Origin: Symsagittifera roscoffensis
Lineage: Eukaryota > Xenacoelomorpha > Acoela > Convolutidae
Reading direction: 5' to 3'
DNA: 64,000 nt
Assembly: GCF_963678635.1 (NCBI RefSeq)
Contig: NC_087064.1
Location: 71,425,465 to 71,489,464, forward strand
Part shown: piece after piece, positions 22,054-33,247 of the stretch
Layout of the letters: each line of letters starts with the position of its first letter
How positions within the stretch are numbered: position 1 is the first letter of the stretch
Program-made: the position numbers and the translations under genes
The notes under the pieces: generated by a model
The model's input: only the letters and a program-made list of their open reading frames with translations
Told to the model about the DNA's origin: nothing
Databases searched by the model: none

Positions 22054-24630
22054 TCGAAGAAATAATGCTGTACAGTTTGGGTTTTAGTTCGACGTACTCC
22101 TGTATGATCTCCCCAGCAAACTCGTCCTTGAATTTCAGGGTAACGCGCAAATTCTCGTTGGTGTAGAGGGGGTGGGTGGCTGGTAGATTTGAAAAGTCAA
22201 AATGATTTCGCAGTTCATGGTTTTTCTCAATTTCATTGTAGAGATCTTTGCTGCGGATTTCATACAGGAACGAATCAGTGTCCGAATATAAAAGAGTAGC
22301 GTCAAAATTTTTCTTGATTATGTTGTAATGGAACTGGAACATGTAAAATTTTGCCAAATCTAGTATCGTTGCACCAACAATTGTGGGCTTATCCCATTTA
22401 ATGTTCACAGGTTTTGAGGTTACAGATACAAAGTGTTGGTCAATAATTTTTATACTGCTAAATCTTTTTTTCCTTGATAAATTTTGCAGTTCTTCAGCAT
22501 TGCGAACAATATCTACAATAAGTCGATTCCTTTTTGATTCGCAGAATTTTCCAAACGCACTATTTATTATTTGCTTGAAGAAATCTTGTTCAAACTTGTT
22601 AGTAGCTTTTTTTCGGAGCTCAGTGTTCAACTGAACATATGGTGCAATAAATTTTTCTTGTCTAAACTGCAGTACTCGATTAACTTTTTCAATTTTCAAA
22701 CCAAGTTTGACATAGAGCTGAAGTGTTAGGTAGTGTACAGTATAGTTTTTCTTTGGAAAGAAGTTTTGTATGAGCTTTGGCGTAGTGCCCACTTTATCCG
22801 AAATGTTCATTTTTTTTCAACATGTCCAATTGAAGCTCACTGAGCCACATTTTGGACACAACTTCTTTTGTTGGGGCGAGTGGGTAATCCGAATGTGCAT
22901 CATGCAAATGATCGGGGTATAAAAGATCGACGTCCAAAATGTATCCAATTTCGGATTCTCTGCTCGTGTTGAGAATTTCGGCTATAGTAACTTGGTCATT
23001 AAACTCGAATGAGTTAAGTGGAAGAGGAAATTTTTCCATAATCCCGCCATATAAATTGTTCGCGTCTATCATGAAGAGGAAAGTGTTAGGCTGTTTAGGG
23101 TCGTAATTTTTCACAAATTTATTGTTGGCGGAAACAAGTCTTTTTTCAAACACACTTGCAATGCCCCCCCTGATCAGGTTTTCTGCCATATCCAAGTGCT
23201 CCCTATTAGTGAGCAAATGGAGGTCAGCCTTGCATGTTCGCAAAAATGCATCCCCTGAGAGATTGCTAACCGTGAAATATTGAGCACAATCTAGCTTATA
23301 TGTTTCATAACACACTCGTCTAAACTCTTCAAAAACGCATGCAAGAATCAAGGTATCAGTTGTTAGATACAAATCGCTGTATTCGCCCAAAGTCTGACAA
23401 CCGAAACGAGTGTACACTAACCATGCATGTTGGTATTCTTTTTCACTGACACTAACAACACCTCCTTGCAGCGTGTTGGTCCACTTGTCGCGTGCAGGTA
23501 GTCCATCTTCTGTGTATCTTGCATGGCTGTCAACATACGAGTAGGGGAAGTAACCTTTTTGTCGAATCAATGCTTTATCTTCTTCCGGTCGGGTAGCAAA
23601 GTGGTTATTGAGATATATGAACTTTTCCACGGGTAGATTTCGAGCTAGCTCATCGAGTGAGCTGTTCATAAATTTACAACTGTCCACAAAACGGATTTCT
23701 TCGTAGACATGTTGGACATTTCCTTTTTCGTTAGTGTACGATCTAATCCACACTTTCATTGTAAGTGAAATAAATTTTTCGTCATTGAGAGGAATGACCG
23801 AGAAGGTGTTTCTGGTATTGGTATCTTGCAGACTCTTCAGTACATGGTGCAAATCATAATTCTGGAGATTGTGGGCAAAGACAGGGGTGAATTGTATGGT
23901 ACGTCTCAGGAAGTTGCATTTGTTGTGAGCCCATCCGAGGAATGATCCATCGAAATGATTATGGTCCAAAACTTTCGCGTTAGTTTCGGAGAATTCCTCT
24001 TCGCAAATCCAGCATTTGTCACTGTCTTCAAGAATAGTGGTGCTTCCGAGGTAGTTCGGCTATCGTCGTTTTTTATTATGAAAGTCACGCGCCAATACTT
24101 CCAGCATTCGAACGAATTTAGTCATGGCGTCCACTCCTCGATGAAGTGAAAAAAACGCCGGTTTCGGGTTTCCAGCTTCCACAACGACAAGGCAAAAACT
24201 GCTGGGCTTATGTTTTTCAATCACGGTTGTGCTCGAGCAGGTAGGATTATTTCTCACCGTCTCCACCTTCTCCAGCACAGACTCCAAATCAAAGTAAACC
24301 GCGAATGGGCTATAGCTTCGAGCACCGATGTTTTTGAAGCCTACGCTGCTCTTGTCAACATTTGGCATGGTAACGATTGCTGGTTCGTTCCCCATGCAGA
24401 TTAACTGGTGGCGCTCAAGTCGTTCCTCAGATGAACACCGGTGTCAGCAATTTCGGCACAGCATGTTTCTCGATCTCAGTTTTCTTTTTTGCATTTTGCT
24501 CACTAGCTTGTTCAGGTCTTTTATCACGACGTAGTGATGCGTGCCCATATCGTTTAGAAGCAGCAAATCCACAACAAAATTAGTCTGATATTTTGACACT
24601 CTCAGGGGTAGAAGAGTCTTTTCATTGTAC

Positions 24631-24785
24631 CTAGAGAAAAATTTTGAATGATATTTTTATAGTAATTTTTAGTGTCATCATAATAATAATTCTTCAACGA
24701 ATGTGCAGCCAACCATTTGTTCTGATGTGCATAGATACAGCTTCACACCAATAAAAAAAAAGATTTGATTAAAACTTCAACTAAC
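24631..24785 (-). other. Intron 1 of Polinton PolB (155 bp)
   Basis: Donor TTCAG|gttagt, acceptor ttctctag. Joining restores phase between the two flanking PolB segments, which both match the expected order of the family. Confidence 0.75.
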
Positions 24786-25807
24786 CTGAAGACATTCACT
24801 TGCACTTCATTCAAAATTTAGAAGCGTGCAATAGCCGGTAGTCCCATTGGGTACACAAAATCACCAGTTGGCTCGTGCGCTCTTGAGTTTCTGCGATAAT
24901 CATAGAAGCTCGCTTTCTCCTCCTCTCTACTCTGCATCGTACGAAGAGTGAGCGGGATATTGTTCTGCCGATGATACTCAGCAACGAAGCAGTACTCAAA
25001 GCATCGATCGTCTTCATAATTGCGAATATTCAACAAGAAGCGTTTGAGTTTCAGTAGATCGGCTGGTAGTGGCAAGTACGATGAACCCCTGATCGGTGCA
25101 GACTTCACCATTCTTAGGACAATCTTATCAATCCTGCGGATTCTCCAGCCACTACCATGAGACGCATATTGATGGACAGTAGACAATATTTGGTCTACGC
25201 AATCATAGAATTGGTCCTGGGTCCATCCTTGAACGTCTACAGCAAGCATTTTGCAATTGGCGAAGATGGTTATTACTTCTTCTGTGCCATCTGCCTTCTC
25301 TTTTTCAAGAGTTACTTCTGCCGACAATTGAGCTTTCTGAGGCTCATAAATAGTATTTTGAAGTATCAGCTCTTCGATTTGGTCTCTCTTGGTCACGAAT
25401 AGCGCTAGTAGGTCCACTTCCGTTTCCATCGGCACTATATCGTATGTCCTGACTGCTCCATCAAAAGCTGTCTCAGGCTGTATAGAAGTGAGGATTTCTC
25501 GGCTCACATCCCATGCTGGCAGACCGTGTTCGTTTAGCATATGCGTAGCATATGCGCGATCATTTTGGAACACATTCATGTCGTAGAGACAAATTCTTCT
25601 TTCTTCCGTTTCATTGATTGTTTTGTGACGCTCCACGACATGTTCCCAAATGACGCGAAGTGACTTATCCTCTAGTTCACAGTGACCACAGATGTAGTCG
25701 AGTTTCACAGGATCAATCTTGTGAACAGCCATTAGATGTTTTTTGAGGCTTCGCCGGTCACTCAGTTTTTTTTGGCAGAGATTACAGGGTACGACTTTTG
25801 TAGACAT

Positions 25808-27191
25808 TGCGAGGTGGTTGTTTTTTGAGAATTTCGATATTTCGGAGAGCTAGGTTCAAATAAAGCAGATACTGGTTTACAAGTCAAAAGAGATCAAGTG
25901 ATTTTCCGTTTGTTTTACGACTGCTATTAAATCTGTTTAGATTTTCAAACTTTTTTTTATCGTTTGCTTAATTGCCAAACAAGGAGTGGTTTCCTAAGGT
26001 GGAGCTTAGATTAATAAAATCGAGAGGGTGCGCCCAAAATACTCTCAGATACATCAAAGGAAACAACTTCGGCTCTTTAGATAAACCTATAAAATAGTCT
26101 CATAAATCAACCAAATTTTCTGAATTAACCACAAAGTTCCTAAACAAGTTGTGTAGCTTCAAACAATTCATCGGCACTCAATTCAAAAAGACCTCACCCG
26201 AGTAGACCTAAGCCAGCAGAGTGAAATGAAAGCCTTACACCGAATGTAGTTAATCATCAATTGAGCTGTCAAAGAAGTGATAAAGCTTCATATCATGATT
26301 TTTTTAAAAATTAAATAATGGGAATTTTTCATGTCAAACTTCTGAAAATCGAAAAAATCAAACAGGTCAATTTATTCTTTTTTGATTTTTTTTTGTTTTT
26401 ATACAATCGCTGGAATACTTTAAACAATTTCGGAAAAACTTTCAATTTTTTTTTCTAAACAATGAACCCGACGTCTCTGACCTTCCTTCTAATACGAACT
26501 TTGCATTTGCAGTCCATTCAAATCAGAACGAATTTTGTTCCCAATCTCCTGCCAATGGTCAGCCACATTACCACGTTCTTATCGAAGTTACAAAAGAATG
26601 CACTGAAGCAGTTAACAAGATGACCTTAAAATCTTTTATTGTGCCTTGCCTCCTTTCATCCTTTAAATGTTTGATTATGTGGTGCAGCAAATATCATCTA
26701 TCAGGACCACTGATGGAAAAAATGAAATTGGCTGTTAACTACAATTCGACTAACAACCTTGACACCGCCGGAGTTTCTTTGCGAAAATGATTGCCACAGA
26801 TTTGCTTTGCATCACAGACTCGATCCATTCAAACTCAAACTGATCTAATTACTAATGTAACCATTGAACGTTTTATTCGAATTTTGAATGGGGATAATGC
26901 TGCCGAATTTCCAAAATCATTGATATTATTTTGAGTGGGTATGGTCGATTAGAGATTGATTCAAATACTTGTTTGTTAAATTTATAATGGAGAAGAAATA
27001 CAATTTTTGAAAAAAAATATATCTGAGATAATTCCAGCGGTATGTGTTCTAGCAACCATAAAACATTTTTTTAAAAAAAAAAATCATTTATAAATCATTA
27101 AAGAAATGCAACAGTATCACAAAGTTATAACATCATATGTTTAGCAAAACGCATCATGTCATGATCGTTAACCTTGAAACCTATAGGAAAT
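25808..27191. other. Polinton interior without a clear gene
   Basis: AT-rich. The only notable frame is on the plus strand, 26386-26790 (135 codons, no early ATG), with a HYHVLIEV segment. No integrase signature on either strand. Confidence 0.5.
26386..26790 (+). other. Open frame with HUH-like motif, uncertain
   Basis: Open between TGA 26383-26385 and TGA 26788-26790. Includes GQPHYHVLIEVTKE (H-x-H flanked by hydrophobics) and a Cys-rich middle. The first ATG is past the motif, so it is either spliced (a possible acceptor, tttgcag, is near 26512), a remnant, or chance. No family recognised. Confidence 0.25.
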
Positions 27192-27578
27192 TTAGAAGAA
27201 ATTATAACATGAGGCAACATAAATACAATAAAGTCCACACAAGACCGAGTTAGCTGATTGGATTGGCTTATTCATCAGTATTTGGTTTCCCTCATGGATA
27301 GAACGTCTCATATTTTTGTATACATGTGGATAGTTGTGTAGACTTCGTCCAAGAGGATCTGCAAAAAAGATTTGACCACCAGCTTGAGCAAACAGTAACC
27401 AATGAGTTCCTGGCTGGTCTGAGTTTGCTGCGTTGACTATCATGAAAGTATTGTCACGTTTCAATATTGTATTAAATGCTAAGTTAGCGGGAAAAATGCC
27501 ACGAAATCGATGTTTCCAATGTTTGCATCTGTTAATAAGCTCAATAATCTGCAAATTGTCCATTTTTCCCCGATTCAA
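27192..27578 (-). CDS. PRO: Polinton adenain-like cysteine protease, C-terminus shifted
   Basis: C5/Ulp1-type maturation protease that would cleave capsid proteins. Catalytic pattern visible: His59 (GTHWLLF), Asp74 (FFADPLG), Gln108 region and Cys114 (SVLCGLYCIY). The frame ends early at ASCYNFF. The expected family tail, with an NDHDMMRF-type motif, continues in another frame near 27215-27130, so a one-base shift is likely. It lies between PolB and the capsid gene, the usual place. Confidence 0.85.
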   Translation of the reverse strand: MNRGKMDNLQIIELINRCKHWKHRFRGIFPANLAFNTILKRDNTFMIVNAANSDQPGTHWLLFAQAGGQIFFADPLGRSLHNYPHVYKNMRRSIHEGNQILMNKPIQSANSVLCGLYCIYVASCYNFF

Positions 27579-27605
27579 TTCATTAGAGTGTTTTTAGCCA
27601 TTTTT

Positions 27606-28670
27606 CTATCGGAAACGCACGTAAACTGTTGATGCACGCTCTCCCATGAAAAGTAACTCTACATTTTCCCCCAGCGGTGCATCAAACTTCAGTTCTACTG
27701 AAATGGTGCAATTGGTCAATTCAGGATGAATAAAGTCGTGTGAAGCCTCCTGAGTAGATGTGAGATCAAATGCCATAATATAATGATTGTGATAATTAGC
27801 CAAACTGATTCCATGACTATTGTTAAATACAAAGTCTAGAGCTTCCAATGTGTTATAGTATATTCTTTTGTTATCAGTCGTTGACACAGGAGTTCCTGCA
27901 ATGGGTAGGCCGTTTCGGTAAACAATGATTTCATTCAGCTGAAACTTTTGATAATGAAACGGGTTTGTTCGGTTAGTACCCAGGTAAGCTGTATTCGAGC
28001 TCATTGCCAAAATCATTCGACGAACTGGCTCTTTGGCAAAAACGTCTTCTTGTCGCCAACTTTGCACACCAGTTGTGGCCAAAAAGGTTCTTGGTAAAAC
28101 TTCAATATAATTGTATATTGCAGGTGTTTTCAACAGAGTTTTTTCTATCGATGATAGTACAAAATCTGTTACTGTCATTTTGCGCACATATAGGTTAGCC
28201 TCAGTGATTTGGACTTGGTAATGTTTAGTAGCGTGCTCAGACATAATAACAAAGTCATTAGGAGATCGTCTCAGAGAAAGTCTTATTGTAACACCGCTGA
28301 TAAGATGTTTGTCGCATGATAAAAAATCACAGGCAATTTTACCAAATAATCGGAATTCGCTTGATGCTGCTACGATTCGCTTACGTTCAGCGACATCTTC
28401 AGCTCGCCCATTAGCACCATCAATACCTGATGGATTATCTTCATAATAATAGCCTTGACAAGCAAGCCACGTTTTCTTTGCATCAATACCGTGAGAAAAT
28501 TCTGTCTCAATGAAACTCTTATGGGCAAAATTGGCATTAGTTGTTGAAATTTTTTCTCCATTCAGGGACATGGTGCATTCAGAAAATAAAGATGAAAGTG
28601 GATTATTAACCAAATATGGTGCGTCTCGTTGCCCTGCCTCTGTGGCGTGAGTTCGCAGTACATTACCATT
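27606..28670 (-). pseudogene. MCP: Polinton major capsid protein (double jelly-roll), N-terminus missing
   Basis: About 355 codons. Features: VNNPLSSLFSECTMSLNGEKI near the start, SFIETEFSHGIDAKKTWLAC, a FGKIACDFLSCDKHLISGVTIRLSL stretch, LRRSPNDFVIM, and LNEIIVYRNGLPIAGTP. These match the order in Polinton 'PY' capsid proteins as I know the family. The first ~60 residues are lost at the assembly gap. A continuous frame into the reverse transcriptase across the gap is an artefact of the Ns. Confidence 0.85.
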
Positions 28671-28870
28671 NNNNNNNNNNNNNNNNNNNNNNNNNNNNNN
28701 NNNNNNNNNNNNNNNNNNNNNNNNNNNNNNNNNNNNNNNNNNNNNNNNNNNNNNNNNNNNNNNNNNNNNNNNNNNNNNNNNNNNNNNNNNNNNNNNNNNN
28801 NNNNNNNNNNNNNNNNNNNNNNNNNNNNNNNNNNNNNNNNNNNNNNNNNNNNNNNNNNNNNNNNNNNNNN
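28671..28870. other. Assembly gap (200 N)
   Basis: Exactly 200 Ns between the capsid fragment and the nested reverse transcriptase. True length and content unknown. Confidence 1.
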
Positions 28871-31080
28871 GCCATGCCCTCTCCCCCCTGCATCTGTCTG
28901 TGTGTTTGGCCATGTTTGTCGCCGACAGTGTCCTGTTGCATTTGCTACATTCCTTCTTTTTTGCTATGTATTTTCTGGGTTTTTCAGCTTCTTGAGGGTT
29001 ACAGACTTTGACGTGATTTTTGTATGGACCTTCTGTCTTCCATGTTTTCTGGCAACGACTGCACGTGAACGAGTGCGAGGCTTCGGTGTGCATTCTCTTT
29101 ATGTGAATCTTTAGTCCCCCTACCGATTTGCAAACCTTTTCACATATGTCACACTGTAAGTTCGTCGGGGGGAGATCGAAATTCCTCTTCTCTAACTTTT
29201 CTTCCCCATCATGGCGATTCCCTTGTTGGTACTCCCATTTCTCCAAGTGGTCCATGCGTATCTTGATTCTTCTTTTCCATTCTTTTCGGTCTAAGGCAAA
29301 TTTAGGGGCTTCGGTCCAGTTGATTCCGGCCTCCTTGAGCAACTTCCTCCAGTAGAAAATGGTTTTCCGTTTGTAACCTGGTCGCTTCTGGATTTCCTCG
29401 AGGCTGCCCAGCCACCCTAACACCGCCATTTTAACCGTCCTTGCGTTGCTCATTCTTAATATGTGGCCTATCCGCTCTAATGTACGTTTCTCGATCTTCC
29501 ATCTCAATGATCTTATGTCGTACATGTTCCGGATGTCCTGCATATTAACCCCCTCAAAATGCATTTGTTTCAGCGGTGGACCCTTTTTATTACTCCAGAG
29601 ATATCTATACCTTTTATCTATCCACGACTGAATATTATTGATCTCTTGGTTATACCACGGCCGAGTAGCGCAATCGAATAGGAGCCCACTTTCGACACAT
29701 GCTTGCACCACTTGTGCTTGTTTCTTTCTGGGAAGTTTACTTTTCAGAAGTTGCGAGCGGCATTTTGCCCATAGGTATCCAGCTCGCTTTTTTCTATTCA
29801 TTAGGTCTTTTTTGGGACCTAGCCAACAACCCAACATGCGTATTTCTTCTGCTTCTTCTGATCCAAATAAAGCCTTTTCTTCTTTGTCTGTGTTGTTCTT
29901 TTCCTCAAATTTCTCCATGACTTCTTTGATAATGTTAACGCCCTCTTCCAGCTCTCTTTGCTCGCCGATGATAGTGGTATCATCTGCGAACAAGGATATG
30001 GTTATGTTAACAGTTTGCGTCTCGCTGTTTGACTTTTCGATCTTGTTTATATCCGGTATATTGCTGCCTGGTATCCATCGCCATTTTATGCCCGTCTGTC
30101 CATGTTTCGCGTCTGATATCTTTTTCCGTTCATTCTCCGCTATGCGCATTACCACTTGGTGATAGATATTGAATAGACATGGCGATGTCGAGCAACCCTC
30201 CCTGAGACCCCGTTCTGGGATCCATTCCTCGCTATCTCCCTCCTTCCCTTTCACTTGGTAACTGGTTGCCTCGTGTAAATCTGCTAGGGATTCTAGGAAG
30301 GGTCCTTTCATCCCGTAGTTTCGCAGGATTTCCCAAAGAGCTGGTTTGTTCACTCTGGGATACGCTTTACGTAGGTCCAAAAGCCTTGCTTCGGGGTCAG
30401 TATGTTCAATTTGAGGCAGGTTCCAGATTGCTCGCCTCTTCTTTAGATCGTCTGCGTCTTCTGTTATTCTGACCAGGATTTGTGTTGCATCCGCAGTCGA
30501 CCTTCCGGTCCTGAAGCCGCTTTGATTGTCATCTAGAATATTTAGGCGTTCTGTCCACTTTCTTAGTCTTTTGGACAGAATTCTTGCCAGGATCCTGCTG
30601 CCCATGGCCAATAGGCAGACTCCTCTATAGTTGTTTACATCATTTTTTCCGCCCTTCTTATGTAGGGGTACTATTTGTCCGTTTTTTAGGATTTCGTCCC
30701 ATGTCGGGGCGCGGAATAAGAACATCTTTTTAACCATGGCCACTATTGCTGATTTAATATGTGGGCTGGCCAATTTGATGTACTTTATGCGGACATTGTC
30801 TTTTCCGGGCGCGGACTCCCTTATTTCACTGATGCAGTCCTGTATTTCCTTATCCGATGGGGTCTCATTTAGCAGGTTATTTTCTTCGATATACTTCTTT
30901 TCCGCTCTGTGATCCCCCATACGTGCAACAGTATCCATTAGAAGCTGAGGGCTGATTTCATATCGGTTTTTCGATACTCCTTCGAAGTGGGCTTTGAATT
31001 CATCAGTTGTGAGTGTTGTGCCAGTATCCGGTTTCCTATCTCTGCCGCCTAATTGGCGTAGTGTTCGGTACATGGTTACA
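28871..31080 (-). mobile_element. Nested non-LTR retrotransposon, 5'-truncated
   Basis: The ORF from 31073 encodes a reverse transcriptase: RT motifs LLDLRKAYPRVNKP (~res. 231-244), RGLREGCSTSPCLFNIYHQ, and FADDTTIIG with the ADD at ~363-365. A thumb/connector is followed by three C-terminal zinc fingers (CDICEKVCKSVGG...H, CSRCQKTWKTEG..H, CSKCNRTLSATN..H). No endonuclease or ORF1 is present upstream, consistent with 5' truncation. Clade not assigned. It is more GC-rich than the Polinton and inserted into its structural gene block. The 3' end is hidden by the gap. Confidence 0.88.
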
Positions 31081-31083
31081 TCA

Positions 31084-31100
31084 TCATGTTACATCTGTTA

Positions 31101-31138
<38 letters not shown>

Positions 31139-31425
31139 CCGTCATCATCATCGTCTTGAGAAGTGAGAGGGAGAGCTTGTTTTTGTGGATTGTTTTCTGC
31201 TTTGGTAACAATAGGTGGTTCAGGGGTTGGGGGAATGACTGCTGGCGTATCAATAGCTGATGTTGTTGTTGTTCTTGCTGATTCATTTAGTGGTCTCAAA
31301 CGGTTCAAATATGATAGTTGCGGTTTCTTGTGTTTAATTGAGTTGTCAAGCAAAATATGTGCTGCATGTGGTTGATCTCTGATGTACATATGCTTTGGAA
31401 TTAGAACAAATTCTTCTGCTGCCAT
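31084..31425 (-). CDS. Polinton small structural-block protein, C-terminus broken
   Basis: 113 codons, MAAEEFVLIPKHMYIRDQP..., KKPQLSYLNRLRP, then a Pro/Thr-rich part and a poly-Asp tail coded by the GAT repeat. Similar short proteins with 'FVLIPK.MY' and 'QLS.L.R' occur upstream of the capsid gene in Polintons (family recollection). Function unknown. The non-LTR insertion cuts the end. Confidence 0.6.
31101..31153. repeat. (GAT)n/(ATC)n microsatellite
   Basis: Uninterrupted ATC triplets followed by a few imperfect ones. It codes for poly-Asp in the adjacent small protein and abuts the 5' end of the nested retrotransposon. Confidence 0.95.
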
Positions 31426-31427
31426 TT

Positions 31428-31663
31428 CTATGCAGTCAAATACTTGAAGCAGAAATAAAGTATTTGTCTGATTAGATAAAATCCTTGTTTGCTCAGTATA
31501 ATAGCTCGTTTTTTTTCAGGACTCGTTTTTGGATTGATTAAAATTTTGTATGCTGTTTCGAATTTATTGAGGTTTGGGATACTGACAGGCACATTTCCGT
31601 TGACTACATTGAGCAAGCATTCACAAACAACTGATATGATTTGACTATTTGATGTTTTTTTTT
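31428..31663 (-). CDS. Polinton small protein ('ECLLNVVNGN' type)
   Basis: Frame open from the ATPase end to 31428, with CECLLNVVNGNVPVSIPNLNK, then a Lys-rich stretch and a hydrophobic tail. Its pattern (E.. NV..GN.P.+....+.+......S..KK) matches a short protein found beside the capsid gene in many Polintons. The start codon is unclear: the first ATG is at 31616, inside the conserved part. Tail probably altered. Confidence 0.55.
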
Positions 31664-32440
31664 CTAATGAAGCCTCGTAGTTGAGTTGGGTTCAACTGTA
31701 CCATGTGTTGCAGAATAAATAATTTTTTCGCGTTCATTTGTGATGGGTGTCACTTCTGCTTTATCTAAAGGCAAATAGAAAATTGACGGACCAGGTGGTA
31801 TTATGTTTGAACAGTATCTGAGACAGTCTGATGTTCGGGGATCTAAATCTATTAATAGAGGTCCGAAGCTGTCCTTTGTAGCCAGTTCATACGATTGACG
31901 TAAGAATTTAGGTGCATTAAGTTGCCTTCCGAGGTGATCAAGTTGCTGAATATCACGAGGTGATTTGAATAAAATGATGTGAGATGTGTTCAAATCAATA
32001 GTTCGGGACCATCGGCTTTGTTGGAATAAATTATGTTTAACATAAATAACATCTAAGCCCCTGTGTCTTCCTGCTGTTGCTAATTTAACGAATTCTTTAT
32101 CATTGTATATTTCTTCGCATGAGTCATCAAACACTAACAGAATGTTTTCAATGTTTCTCAAACGATCGAATCCGTCAAATTTTACAAATTCAATATGAAT
32201 TCTGCGAGCGTTTAACTCGTCCATAACTACAGGTTGAATATCTTTGTAAAAAAATAACACTCTTTCAAATTTGGGATAAAATGATCTTCCTGTCAATAGC
32301 TTGAAAATCAACTCTGTTTTTCCGGATCCTGACGGTCCTACAACTGCCATAAACAGTCTTGTCGACGTATCAATAATTTTATTCATATCCTTGGGTTTGG
32401 TAGCACGTACCCAACTAAACCAGACAATATTGAAAACCAA
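31664..32440 (-). CDS. ATP: Polinton FtsK/HerA-type packaging ATPase
   Basis: 258 codons. Walker A GPSGSGKT at residues 35-42; Walker B ENILLVFDD at ~98-106. An Asn/Arg-rich sensor region (AGRHRGLDVIYVKHNLFQQ) follows. It would pump the genome into the capsid. An internal Met19 (MNKIIDTSTRLF) fits the family start better. The listed start overlaps the preceding membrane-protein gene by 58 nt. Intact in this copy. Confidence 0.93.
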   Translation of the reverse strand: MVFNIVWFSWVRATKPKDMNKIIDTSTRLFMAVVGPSGSGKTELIFKLLTGRSFYPKFERVLFFYKDIQPVVMDELNARRIHIEFVKFDGFDRLRNIENILLVFDDSCEEIYNDKEFVKLATAGRHRGLDVIYVKHNLFQQSRWSRTIDLNTSHIILFKSPRDIQQLDHLGRQLNAPKFLRQSYELATKDSFGPLLIDLDPRTSDCLRYCSNIIPPGPSIFYLPLDKAEVTPITNEREKIIYSATHGTVEPNSTTRLH

Positions 32441-32661
32441 ACTGACGTTTCTTCACAGCTTATTTGCGTCCAAGAAAGTTTATAGATGCAAAAAGTAAGT
32501 AAAATGAAAACTAAAATCATTTGAGACATAAAAACTACTTCTGATCTGGGGACTGTAACATCATTACAAAACTTCCAAGATTTTTGTTCAGTGTTTGTTT
32601 GATCATAAGCAAAATCTGTAACTATAGTAGCATCAGGCTCATCAATAGCTAATTCAGTCAT
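32383..32661 (-). CDS. Polinton small membrane protein
   Basis: 92 codons. A polar N-terminus, then VPRSEVVFMSQMILVFILLTF (first membrane segment) and a second hydrophobic segment ending LSGLVGYVLPNPRI. The 'VPRSE..F.SQ' and 'GY+LPNP' motifs are typical of a two-span protein next to the ATPase in Polintons (family recollection). Role unknown. Confidence 0.7.
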   Translation of the reverse strand: MTELAIDEPDATIVTDFAYDQTNTEQKSWKFCNDVTVPRSEVVFMSQMILVFILLTFCIYKLSWTQISCEETSVWFSILSGLVGYVLPNPRI

Positions 32662-32779
32662 TCAGTTGTTCGATTTATATTTCTCTCTCTAACTGATTCT
32701 TTCTAACTCCTCTCTATCTATAACACTAGTTTCTTAATGAGAATGAAAAAATGTGTTCTTGTCATAAAATATGTATTAT

Positions 32780-33244
32780 CTATACTTCAGAACAATAAAA
32801 AATCTCGTATCGAGTATAACTTCTAGAGTCATTAGTTATGTCATTGTCATTGTCATGCAGCATTTCCACAACATAATTGGCTGGCACATATTCAGTTTTT
32901 GCATGAAATACAACTTTCTTTACAGAGTTCCCTTTTACTAGTTTCTGAACTTCCTCAGGTAGGTCACTGCTTTGAAGATCCATTTGGCCAACATTTTGAC
33001 TAAACTTGTGTCGTTGAAAATAGATGAATTGGTCAATCACTGGGAAAAAATTTCTTAAAATAGTCAATTCGTCTCCTGAGAGAGTAATTTGTCCTTTCCG
33101 CTGCACAACTTGACCTCGGCAATTGATTTGTTCTGTTCTGGTCAAAGTTACTTTGATATCACTCTCTGGTGTCATCCAAGCCAAAAACACTAAATTTGGA
33201 GATAGGTACGTCTCCGCTTTTGCTAGTCTTTCGTTGTTGCTCAT
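32780..33244 (-). CDS. Polinton uncharacterised protein, 154 aa
   Basis: Soluble, no motif I can name. Contains LTRTEQINCRGQVVQRKGQITLSGDELTI and ends YTRYEIFYCSEV. It lies three bases downstream of the next gene, so it is part of the packed minus-strand gene block. Complete. Confidence 0.6.
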   Translation of the reverse strand: MSNNERLAKAETYLSPNLVFLAWMTPESDIKVTLTRTEQINCRGQVVQRKGQITLSGDELTILRNFFPVIDQFIYFQRHKFSQNVGQMDLQSSDLPEEVQKLVKGNSVKKVVFHAKTEYVPANYVVEMLHDNDNDITNDSRSYTRYEIFYCSEV

Positions 33245-33247
33245 TTG

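Larger units (their letters stand above)
21261..25807 (-). pseudogene. PolB: Polinton protein-primed DNA polymerase B, disrupted, with two introns
   Basis: Family B polymerase that would replicate the element by protein priming. Exon 1 (25807-24786) has an N-terminal C2H2 finger pair (CNLCQKKL...H) and the 'RRIDKIVLRMVKSAPIRGSSYLPLP' type region. Exon 2 (24630-22054) holds the exonuclease motif YFDLES, the DHNHFDG zinc-ribbon part and the polymerase motifs including YSDTDSF. Exon 3 (21889-21261) holds the typical HADRVTTSPFGHKR end and an acidic tail. Introns at 24631-24785 and 21890-22053 have GT-AG ends and keep phase. In-frame stops: TAA 24818-24820, TGA 24444-24446, TAG 24060-24062. There is a frameshift in an A-run near 22805. 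Non-functional as assembled. Confidence 0.92.

Noticed and set aside
27606-31073. 1155-codon continuous ORF
   Set aside because: It runs through the 200-N gap. The two halves are a non-LTR reverse transcriptase and a Polinton capsid protein; the joining frame is meaningless.
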